Source: Collybiopsis luxurians FD-317 M1 (lineage: Eukaryota > Basidiomycota > Agaricomycetes > Agaricales > Omphalotaceae). From it: 20,311 bases of DNA. A program made the position numbers and the translations under genes. Location: positions 43,946-64,256 of the forward strand of contig KN834887.1 of NCBI GenBank assembly GCA_000827265.1. The letters run 5' to 3'. Positions 9,121 through 17,095 of this stretch are shown here, in pieces. A model generated the notes under the pieces. It searched no databases, was not told the DNA's origin, and worked only from the letters and a program-made list of their open reading frames with translations. The stretch's first letter is position 1; every line of letters begins with the position of its first letter.

Positions 9121-10039
9121 AACAGCCAACAAGTTCCTGCATTGACTGCAAAAGAAGATGCAGCTCAACTATCTCACCGCATGGCTATGAGATGAGCAGA
9201 ACAGAACTCAACAATATGGCAAAAAGATAATGCCAACCCATCAAAATCCACCATCTGACTCTGTGCATTGCGCGAAGCAAATGAAATAGCAGATAAAGAA
9301 CACTTCACACCCATGGTAGAAGATGTCCTCGATGAAGAGGACATACATACTGAACTGCGTCAAATAGCTCAGTCACTACCAGCCAGAGCACTGGTGGTAG
9401 TACATCAAATATGTCCAGATGAAAGTCTAGACATTCGTCCAGACTATCTGGATAGCTGCGTGGAACTTGTACAAGAATTTTCACATGCATTTAATCCCAA
9501 AATGGGAAAAATGTGTGTGGGGGAGGGTATCGAGGTATTAAACTCAATTAGAGCCACCTCCTCCACTAAGTCTTCTAACTCAGAAGACAGCTCCTCCAAA
9601 GAAGAGGAAACATTCATCGAAAAATGTAAAATCCTCGAAGAACTTGGAATATTGGAACCAGGTACATATCTGGACCCAACAGTTCATAACTTTGAATACA
9701 TTGATTCTGAACATGTCCTTAATCCCAAGGACCGTCTCTGTGTAATACACTCGAACCAGAGATGCAAACAAATACCTACATCCTGTAATAAAAAGGGACT
9801 AGCTCGCAAGAAACAAGCAGGACACACCTCTACTCGCAGGAGTAGGTTCAGAGCTAAACCCACTGAACTATTGTTCTTCCCAATCAACAAAGTTGAATTA
9901 GAAGAACCATCTGGATCAGTGAAATACACTGACGCAGACATCCCTCGGCTCTGTGCCAAGTGGATAGAGAAATACAGGGACATATTGTCAGGAGTCCCTG
10001 AAACTCTTCCCCCACTGAGGGAAATTAATCATCGAATAC

Positions 10040-10810
10040 AATTAATCAATGAAAGCAAGAGGTATAATTACTATATGCCTCATTGCCTGGACAGCTTGAA
10101 AGTCCAACTGTCTGAAAAGCTTGAGAGATACTCTCAAGCACAATGGTGGATTAGTACCACTGTTCCGCAAGCAGCACCTATGCTGTGCATTCCCAAAAAG
10201 AATGGGAAGATCTGCACCATAGTAGACTATCGACAGCGGAATGAAAATACTGTCAAGGACATTACACCATTCCCTGACCAAGACCATATATGGTCTGACA
10301 TTGCAAGACATAAGTATCAATCAAAAATTGACATGTCAGATGCCTATGAACAGATCTGACACAAACTCGACAATGTGATGAAGTTGGCATTTGCGAGCAT
10401 CTTTGGCACGCATGTCAGCAATGTCATGATGCAAGGGGATTGCAATGCCCCCGCAACCTTCCAACACATTATGACGCATGTATTCAGAGACCTTATTGGT
10501 CGCTGCGTGCATGTATACCTAGATGACATATTCATCTTTAGTGATTCCATTGAGAATCACAAACACCATCTGAAACTGGTATTTGAGAGGTTAAAAGAAC
10601 AAAAATTCTACCTCAAGAGCAAGAAATGTGAACTTTATGCTGACTCACTTGACTCCCTTGGTCATCTCATTGATGACAAGGGCGTCCACACTGATATGGA
10701 CAAAATGCAGAAGATTCAGGAGTGGAGGACTCCACAAAACTTCAATGATGTCCAAAAATTTCTTGGACTGGTCCAGTACCTATCTGCGTACATGCCCAAC
10801 ATTGCAGTAT
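10040..10810 (+). other. Reverse transcriptase domain
   Basis: Recognised by APMLCIPKKNGK, VDYRQRNENTVKD, PFPDQD, the first catalytic Asp in KIDMSDAYEQI (Asp codon 10330-10332), MQGDCNAPATFQ and the YLDD box (10516-10527; the two Asp at 10522 and 10525). FLGLVQYLSAYMPN closes the connection. Likely CpG missense changes are visible: GKICTIV (TGC where the family usually has Arg) and HIWSDIA (TGG, probably from CGG). TGA at 10357 falls right after YEQI, where Arg is usual. The domain would copy the element RNA to DNA in a cytoplasmic particle. Confidence 0.95.
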
Positions 10811-10949
10811 ATACTGGACCACTTTCAATCATGTGTCAAAATAACAACCCATTCATGTGGCTACCATTCCACGAAACCTGTTTCCAGAATGTTAAAAGGA
10901 TGGCAGCCACAAGTGCCATCCCAGTTCTGAAACCAATTGACCCTCGGGT

Positions 10950-11319
10950 GGACACACCCATTTGGGTCATATGTGATGCTTCCAGCTCAGGAGTGGGAGC
11001 ATATTATGGACAAGGTCCAAGCTGGAAAGAATGCAGACCAGCGGGCTTCATGTCCAAAAAGTTCACTGCAGCGCAGATGAACTACCCAGTCTTCGAGCAG
11101 GAGACTCTAGCCATATTAGAAGCCCTCCTCAAGTGGGAGGACAAACTAATTGGGTATAGAGTCCATGTCATTACTGACCATGAAGCTCTAACATTCTTCA
11201 AGACCCAGAGGAACTTGAATAACTGTCAAACCAGGTGGATGGAATACCTATCCAGGTTTGACTTTGACATTCATTATGTCAAAGGTGTTACAAACCGCGT
11301 AGTGGATGCACTATCCTGA
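10950..11319 (+). other. RNase H domain
   Basis: All four acidic positions can be placed: Asp in VICDASSSGVGAY (10975-10977), Glu in FEQETLAILEAL (about 11101), Asp in VITDHEAL (11176-11178) and Asp in VVDALS (11305-11307). The domain ends at TGA 11317, where Arg (DALSR) is normal. VVD may be a CpG change from VAD. It would degrade the RNA strand during reverse transcription. Confidence 0.93.
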
Positions 11320-11799
11320 TACTACGAGTCTGACCTCCCAGAGGAGACTCATCCAAATAGTGACTATGTCAGTGCAGATAGTCACCTCAACAAAGAACAA
11401 GATGACCTGTCAGATGCTCAAATTGCAGAATTAGAAACTGAATGATTGACATTGCTAAGGGAAGCAACAGAAACCTGGGACGAGGAGGCACAAAATTTGA
11501 ATGAGCATGCTGAAATGGACCACTCTGTGTCTACCATTCCTATCAGAGATGACTCTCTGACCATAGCGCACTCTTGAGTGCGTGGGTCGGAACCAAAACC
11601 TATAATATTAGGTTCCAACAACTTCGCTAAAGAAGTATGCCAACTGGCTAAAGTCGACCCATTGTTGTCTAAAATAATAGACAACCAGAAAGACCATCTG
11701 CAGTTCAATATAGTGGATGGTATGGTTTATTCTTGCAATCAAGGAGGCGAGAATGTATTGTGTATCCCCAAAGGGAAGACACTTGGGGGAAAATCTCTT

Positions 11800-12700
11800 A
11801 GGGGATTAATACTCGAACAAGCTCACAAAGTCATAGGGCACTTCAGTGAACAACATACCTCCGACTATGTCAGAAGATGGTACTGGTGGCCCTGGATTAA
11901 TGGGGACACAGAAAAATTCTGTAAGTCATGTATAATTTGCCAGTGATCCAAAACTTCAAATCTGAAGCCGGCAGGCAAACTACACCCATTACCTATCCCA
12001 AAACGTCCTTGGGAATCCATAGGGATGGATTTTGTCAGACCCTTTCCCTCAGCTAGGGGATACAATTACCTTTGGGTAGTTATATGTAGACTGACTTCAT
12101 GTCTACACCTAGTGCCAGTAACAACTTCCACCACCGCAGTGGAATTGACACACCTTTTCCTAAAAGAGATTGTACACCTACATGGCCTACCAAAATCGAT
12201 CATCTCTGACCAAGATTTGAAATTCACATCATGCTTTTGGCATGAAGTGCACCACCTACTAGGAGTGAAACTCCTTATGTCGACATCATATCATCCCCAA
12301 ATGGATGGTGCCACTGAACGAGCTAATCATTCAGTAACTCAGGTCCTTTGGTCACTGGTACAAGCGGACCAGAAAGACTGGATCGACAAGATTCCAATGA
12401 CAGAGTTCGCATTCAATGCGAGCATTAATGAAGCCACCGGCTTTGCCCCATTCGAACTGGATGGTGGCTACATGCCATCCATAATGCGTGAATTACCGGC
12501 AGACATCATGGTGTCCCCAGGAGTTCATCAATTCACCAAAGAAGCAATAAGACACCTGGCGGATGCACACAATGCCATCATTGAAGCGTGTGTGTTCCAG
12601 ACACACTGGTCTAATGTTTGTTGCAGAGATGAACCTGTCATTAACACCAATGACCTCATCTACTTATCGACAAAGAACTTAGCTCTTCTGAAGGGAAGAA
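11800..12700 (+). other. Integrase: HHCC zinc finger and DDE core
   Basis: The zinc finger has HKVIGH (His codons at 11824 and 11839) and CKSC (Cys codons at 11920 and 11929), followed by CQ and TGA 11944 where Arg is usual. The DDE core has Asp in GMDFV (12028-12030), Asp in ISDQDLKF (12208-12210) and Glu in GATERANHS (12316-12318). The element's relatives usually have SDRD; CAA for Arg here is another likely CpG change. ETKQ-type C-terminal sequence (KLLPKFVGPYPVT, then NNFHASLLRPHYPN) follows, the GPF/Y-type module of chromoviruses. It would insert the DNA copy with a 5-bp target duplication. Confidence 0.95.
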
Positions 12701-12909
12701 CCACCAAACTTCTACCCAAATTTGTAGGACCTTACCCTGTAACTGGGGTTGTAGATGGGAAATCTGTCTACAAGCTTGGATTGCCAACTGAGCTGACAAA
12801 ACAAGGGATTTACAACAATTTCCATGCCTCCCTACTTCGTCCTCATTACCCCAATGATGATGACATGTTCCCCTCAAGGTCCATGGTTGAACCATATGAC
12901 TTCAGTGAA

Positions 12910-13104
12910 CCAGTCAATGTAGAATGGGTTGTTGACAATATCATCGGCCACCAGTGGGATGGCTGAAAGCTATCATTCCATGTATTATGGAACCTGGGTG
13001 ACACTACAATTGAACCCTATGGTACCTGTAAAGACCTTGTGGCTTTAGATAGGTACCTTGCCTTGAAAGGCATAGCTGACTGGCATCAACTACCTCAAAG
13101 GTAA
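12910..13104 (+). other. Chromodomain-like C-terminal tail of integrase
   Basis: The tail VEWVVDNIIGHQWDG, a TGA (12964), then KLSFHVLWNLGDTTIEPY and LVALDRYLAL has the chromodomain outline: E-W-x-V-E-x-I-L, then the beta strand with V-x-W, then E-P and a final helix. Chromodomains target chromoviral integrases to modified heterochromatin histones. The third aromatic position is weak (W-N-L-G-D), so it may be a divergent, group II-like version. Frame ends at TAA. Confidence 0.75.
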
Positions 13105-13281
13105 TCACCTTCTGTTGATCCAATACACTGGACATTGGACCAACCCTAACGGAACTGTATTCCATTAATTAATGTCGGCATAGAATACTGACAAATGTGA
13201 CAGTCACATGACCTGTGGGAATATTAAAATTTCATCTTCCCACTGATTGCATTCTGCCAACATTATTGTTAACATGGTAAC
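13105..13281 (+). other. Spacer between pol and ORF3, strongly structured
   Basis: No gene fits in these 177 bases. Three hairpins succeed each other: GTTG-TCCAAT/ATTGGA-CAAC (13114-13144), ATGTGAC/GTCACAT (13195-13209, 1-base centre) and GTGGGAA/TTCCCAC (13215-13243). A fourth inverted repeat, GGTACCT/AGGTACC (13021-13057), lies just inside pol. In-frame stops after 13104 mean ORF3 cannot be reached by simple readthrough; a spliced or subgenomic RNA, or internal initiation, would be needed. I found no splice pair I would defend. Confidence 0.6.
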
Positions 13282-15849
13282 ATGGCATCACAGCAAAATA
13301 ACATGCCCGCGAACACCGGCTCTTTGAGCCAATTCCCTGCTTCGGCAGGAACACAATACCACCCCGGGATGCCGGGAGTGACTTACCACCCTGCTCATGC
13401 GGGGTTTAATGTGTACCCTGCTCCCGCAGGATACACCATGTATCCTACCTCAGTAGGGTACCACATAGGTTCAGCACAAACTGGACCTGTTCCTGTACCT
13501 ACAGGAACTTCGTACAATCCCACGGCAGTGGGTCACACCACACCCTTGGCTCCCATGAGCCAACACACGCCACACGCATTTGGGAGCCAACTCTATCATC
13601 CTGTGTCAGCGGGATATAATTTTGTTGCAATGCTGTCCTCGGCGCAAGCAACTTTGTCAGGAGGGGGAGGAACCCACCTGGGTAATTCCTCCAACCAAGA
13701 AAACCCCAAGTTCACAGTACATCGTTATTGTGAACTACTGATGCACAAGAAGAATGGCCAAGGCCATTCGTGCAAGGAATGTGATGCGTACATCGCACAC
13801 TTACTCAGCGAAGACAGTACTCCTGAATTCACCGATATCCTCAAAAAGAGGAATAAAGTGATCACTACCTCCTTGGAGGAGAAGATCACAGCTCTCCAAA
13901 TGCAAGTTGCATCCTTGGAAGAAATCCAGCAGTTACAAACAACTGCCTACCAGCAACAGCTGGATGCCGCACTAGCCTGGGCCGTGCAGGCAGAATATCT
14001 CCTTGAAGAGGAGAAAAGAATATCTGAGCATTGGAAACACCAAACACTTGGAAAGGAGGAGGAGGAGGAAAACAACTCAGATGAAGAGTCTGTCAATGAA
14101 ATGATAGTTGACCAGCCCAAGCCATCTTGCAAGGGCAAAGAAAGAGCAGATCCACTGATCCCCTTTCACTCATTGTCACCATCCAAGACGACCACATTGG
14201 AATGAAGGATCACCGATGCCCCAACTACTGAAAATACAGAGTCCCCAACTCTGAAACAGCCCACAAGCTCCAAAAGCTTGAGATTCGTTGAAGGTCCAAC
14301 TTTGACCGACAAGTCTCTCACCTGTGGTGAGAAATGAAGGAGACGCTTCAGCGAATCTGACATTGAATTGGAACTCCATCCAAACTGACCATTGGTGCAG
14401 TACGATGATGAAGCCGTAGCTACAGGCACCCCTACCCCCACCACCAAACCTCTTCCCCCCAAATGACTCCCCAAGTACAATGTCTCAGAGGAGAGTGAGC
14501 CTGAAGATAAGGGCAATAAACTTGTTGGCGAAGCACATTGCCAACAAAATGCAATCAACCGTGCCGTGCAGAAAGCCTTACGAGATAAGGCAGTCAGTAG
14601 AGGCATTATCACCAAAACTGAAGCAAAACGGAAGATGAAGAAGGAGTTCAACCCCATCCGAGGAGAGAGGGTCAAAACATTCATGTCCATGCCCTCCACG
14701 ATGGAAGAATGGACCAAAGTTCATGACTACCTTGATAATCACAAAAACCTGACCGGGGCCAAATGTCCTTACTGTCTACTGTCAGAATTTGTCACATTCC
14801 GATGAAAGTTCTCAAAAAAGAACCCAGATGCACTGACAGATGTGCAGAAAGCCATGCTGGCTTTCGACAATTTCCCCAGCTGGTTCAGGGACCAGAAGGA
14901 GATTATAGAGTCCTTCAACCCAACGTCTTCAGCGAGGAAGACTAAAAAAGCTCGTGTATCGATTGACCTCCTGCCGGGTGAATCAAGTGTCATTCCTACT
15001 CAGGAACCTACCAACGTCGGAAAGGAGAATGACTATATTTCTGACAATGCTCAGGCCCAGATTGACAGCCTAGAGCCAGAATTTGATGTCCCCTATACAA
15101 CCTGACTAGGGAGACCAGCGTGTCTGTTGTTTGGCAATCCTGTCAAACAACCATCGGAACTCACCTTGTTAGAGGATTGGGACATGTATTGCCTCCAATA
15201 CCCTAACATGTTCTTAGGGGTACCTTTAACAACACAGGAGAATGCCCCACCCACCATCAACCTATGACTTGTTCGTGGGTTGAGATTCGTTATCCAAGCT
15301 CTCCCCAATGCTCCCAAAAGGAGCGATGGGGAAGCCGCCTTTTTCCTCTGGCTCATCCAATTCATATTGGACCTGGAGCATTACTCTAGTGGTCTTGATT
15401 ACTGGAGAGTCCACATCGCCGACACTAGGTGAATAATGCCGTTCCCTGATGAGGAACAATACTACACTGACCAAGGTATCATCAAATACCTGGCAAAGGC
15501 CAGTGTAATGAGTTGCAAGCTCAGCAACATCGCATTGTTCGCAGTGCAATGGTTGAGGGTATACCAGCCTCAACCCAAACAACTCGACACAGAGTTTGTA
15601 CGGGAATGGCTGGATTACTACCGTATTGACTTTGTCACAAGCATTGAGGCAAAAGGTCTCCCTTTGGGAGACAATGAAAATCATCTCAACGTGAATGGCG
15701 AGACAATCCAAGGTGCCCGTTTGTCACATAACGGACAATTCTACTTGTGGGCTCGAGAGATGGCAAATATTCCACCCCTGAGTCTACACTACACTGGAGA
15801 CCCTTTACCTGACACTGATGTGGAAATGGCTCCTGTTACTGCTGAATAG
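13282..15849 (+). pseudogene. Third ORF of the retrotransposon, unknown 855-residue protein, 8 TGA stops
   Basis: ATG 13282 to TAG 15847-15849 in the phase of gag-pol. Internal TGA stops are at 14203, 14335, 14386, 14464, 14803, 15103, 15265 and 15430; no frameshift. Layout: a Pro/Gly/Tyr-rich N-terminus with about nine 9-residue repeats of form YxPxxxGY (residues about 15-115); a Cys/His patch with CKEC preceded by His (about 165-175); a helical coiled coil (about 195-255; EEKITALQMQVASLEEIQQLQ); an acidic run (EEEEENNSDEE); a disordered, basic middle; a possible second zinc site (CPYC, near 14767); and a globular C-terminal third (FFLWLIQFILDL, YWRVHIAD). No signal peptide or clear membrane segment, so an env role is unlikely. 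It occupies the env position, but I do not recognise the protein. Intactness apart from CpG decay implies it was functional until silencing. Confidence 0.85.
13336..13652 (+). repeat. Phased array of about eleven hairpins inside ORF3
   Basis: Hairpin centres are at 13342.5, 13369.5, 13396.5, 13423.5, 13450.5, 13477.5, 13498.5, 13525.5, 13554.5, 13606.5 and 13637.5. The first six are exactly 27 bases apart. Arms and loops include CCTGC-TTCG-GCAGG, CCCGG-GATG-CCGGG, CCTGC-TCCC-GCAGG, CCTAC-CTCA-GTAGG, CCCAC-GGCA-GTGGG, GTTCCTGT/ACAGGAAC (ACCT loop) and TTGGCTC/GAGCCAA (CCAT loop). Nearly all loops are 4 bases; the sixth is GGTTCAG/CTGGACC with a 6-base loop. The fourth and fifth extend to about 10 and 9 pairs. 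The array matches the YxPxxxG peptide repeat, with Pro and Gly codons forming the outer pairs. Confidence 0.88.
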
Positions 15850-15892
15850 CAGTAACAACTACCTCTGACATAGATCACCTGAGGACAATCTT

Positions 15893-15903
15893 GTGGGGGA
15901 GGG
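15893..15903 (+). other. Polypurine tract
   Basis: GTGGGGGAGGG abuts the 3' LTR directly and starts 44 bases after the ORF3 stop. In LTR elements this purine run resists RNase H and primes plus-strand synthesis. One T interrupts it at its left end. Confidence 0.88.
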
Positions 15904-16225
15904 TGTAGCGGCGGCGCTGCTACTGCTTTGACTTTCCTTAATTCAGACATACAGACTTGGTATATAGAATTCATTACCTATTTAGTGTATCTTTTCCTGT
16001 GCCCTCCCACTACATATAATTATGTACAGACACTTTGCCACTCTTTAGACTTACTTTCACACAATGGACACACCTAGGACATACCGAGATTAATATAACT
16101 TGTTGTGTTCAGTGCCTGCATGAAACAGTTAGCTCAGTAATAAGCTAACCACTTAAGCTCAGTAATAAGCTAACCACTTAAGCTCAAACCACTGAGCCTA
16201 AGATACCACTTTTATAGTGGTTACA
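15904..16225 (+). repeat. 3' LTR (322 bp)
   Basis: Same TG...CA ends as the 5' LTR. It is longer by exactly 25 bp because AGCTCAGTAATAAGCTAACC plus ACTTA is present twice in tandem (about 16131-16180). The duplicated unit contains the LTR hairpin GTTAGCT/AGCTAAC. Its fourteen base differences from the 5' copy are all transitions at inferred CpG sites. Confidence 0.95.
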
Positions 16226-16230
16226 GCTGT
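16226..16230. repeat. Right target-site duplication (decayed)
   Basis: GCTGT, partner of GCCAT at 5014-5018. The CA/TG difference fits an original CG in both copies. Confidence 0.75.
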
Positions 16231-16603
16231 GAATCATGTGTACAGTCCAGAGGTTGAGCAGGGTGCCACTGACGCATTCCAAGCTGCCCAGCAGGATATA
16301 TATCTCAACAATGTAACAATTTGGCACTGGAGCTTGAGGTATTTTGCAGAGAAGATTAGGCGTTGGGGGGGGGGGGGGCTGGGAAGGAATGAAAGAAGAA
16401 AGTGTATTACACGGCATGGTCTAGGAATGCCTGTGTTTACTGCCAAACAAACATCCTATTCATTGCTCCACCGATGCCAGGACAACTGTATGTGTTTTTC
16501 AAAATCAATGCTAGAAATAAATACAGCTCGTCAGAAAAACCTAGGCCAAATTTGTAAAAATGACATAGTTTTGCCGGTTGCATGGCTCCCTCAAAGTCTA
16601 TAG
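16231..16603 (+). pseudogene. Right piece of the interrupted small host ORF
   Basis: Open frame in phase with the left piece ending at 5018, closing at TAG 16601-16603. It reads NHVYSPEVEQGATDAFQAAQ, then YLNNVTIWHWSLRYFAEKIRRW. A run of 14 G (16365-16378) encodes glycines and may be a slippage or assembly error site; beyond it the composition looks less protein-like. I do not recognise the family. The evidence is only an open frame across the repaired junction, so it may be chance. Confidence 0.3.
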
Positions 16604-16931
16604 GATTTCTGAGAGGGTTGGAGCCTGGCTGATAACCAGCTGAACTTTTGAATGGCGGCTACCATCAGCCACGAAGTTAGCTAATATGTCATCTTTGTTT
16701 TAAATTGGCCTAGGGTTTCTTGATGAGCTGTAAATAGCTGTAAAACTGGTAGATGCACGGCAGATGCTGCAGATAGAGTGGACACTGTGCTCCACTAAAT
16801 ATATTTCTGTCCAGTCACAAAGGTCCAGATTAATTTACTACTCAATCATTGATTCCAAATGTCATGAGGCTGTAAGCTTCACAATGATAACATCATGAAA
16901 TGCCTTGATTGATGAATGTTGATAGAGAGGC
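16604..16931. other. Upstream region of the NLR gene
   Basis: No open frame of note and no RNA gene seen. The interval separates the interrupted ORF from the TATA box and probably contains the NLR gene's upstream regulatory DNA. Confidence 0.5.
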
Positions 16932-16957
16932 CTTGGGGATATATAAAAGGCCCCAAG
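16932..16957 (+). promoter_or_regulatory. TATA box flanked by an inverted repeat, NLR promoter
   Basis: TATATAAAAG at 16940-16949 is a near-ideal TATA box. It sits in the 12-base spacer of a perfect 7-bp inverted repeat, CTTGGGG (16932-16938) and CCCCAAG (16951-16957). The NLR start codon is 150 bp downstream. Transcription would start near 16970-16985, and a 5'-UTR intron ending at CAG 17083 (after a T-rich tract) is plausible. The inverted repeat could be a binding site for a dimeric factor; that is inference. Confidence 0.6.
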
Positions 16958-17095
16958 ATATCCAGATGGTTCCCACCAACAACTTTTTTTGTAGTTGACT
17001 GCATTGTATCTTGTTTTGTACATTTCAGGCAATGCTAACATTATCATGAAATTAAAGATACTTAACTTTTTGCTTTGTTCCAGCAAAAGACAACA

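Larger units (their letters stand above)
5503..13104 (+). pseudogene. gag-pol: Gag-Pol polyprotein gene, one frame, 15 internal TGA stops
   Basis: The frame runs from ATG 5503 to TAA 13102-13104, 2,533 codons before the stop, with gag and pol in the same phase and no frameshift site needed, as in Tf1-like elements. Internal stops, all TGA, are at 6133, 7057, 7096, 7213, 7972, 8746, 9019, 9193, 9256, 10357, 11317, 11443, 11575, 11944 and 12964. Several sit at positions where the family has Arg: after the zinc-knuckle His, at YEQI-x in RT, at DALS-x ending RNase H, and at CQ-x after the integrase zinc finger. Normal Trp is written TGG throughout, so TGA is not a recoded Trp. CGA to TGA by deamination explains all fifteen. 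ATG 5503 is chosen as the first in-frame ATG after the stops at 5428-5433. Confidence 0.93.
5019..16225 (+). mobile_element. Ty3/gypsy chromovirus-type LTR retrotransposon with a third ORF
   Basis: An 11.2-kb element bounded by direct LTRs that begin TG and end CA, flanked by a decayed 5-bp target duplication. Order inside: leader, gag, protease, RT, RNase H, integrase, chromodomain-like tail, a 177-bp spacer, a third ORF, polypurine tract, 3' LTR. RT-RNaseH-integrase order marks Ty3/gypsy (Metaviridae), and the C-terminal tail suggests the chromovirus branch. Every frame of gag, pol and ORF3 is the same reading phase and no indel has broken it. Damage consists of 23 internal TGA codons (15 in gag-pol, 8 in ORF3) plus missense changes at former CpG sites. 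The element is therefore non-autonomous now, although structurally complete. It lies between gene relics and about 0.7 kb upstream of the NLR promoter. Confidence 0.97.

Noticed and set aside
13164..13173. ATTAATTAAT palindrome as a regulatory site
   Set aside because: Short and AT-only; likely by chance.
14166..14717. 183-codon minus-strand ORF
   Set aside because: Lies antisense to ORF3, which has a clear continuous phase; a shadow frame.
5503..15849. TGA read as a sense codon (recoded Trp or selenocysteine)
   Set aside because: Trp is TGG throughout and TGA falls at family Arg positions; the LTRs show the same CpG decay where no coding is involved.
13282..15849. ORF3 as an env gene
   Set aside because: No signal peptide, no convincing membrane anchor, no furin-like site; only its position matches.
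5014..16230. Recombinant element formed from two insertions, because the flanking 5-mers differ
   Set aside because: The difference is CA versus TG, explained by CpG decay; the LTRs show no non-CpG differences.
16365..16378. G-quadruplex
   Set aside because: A single run of 14 G, not four spaced tracts; more likely a slippage or assembly-error site.
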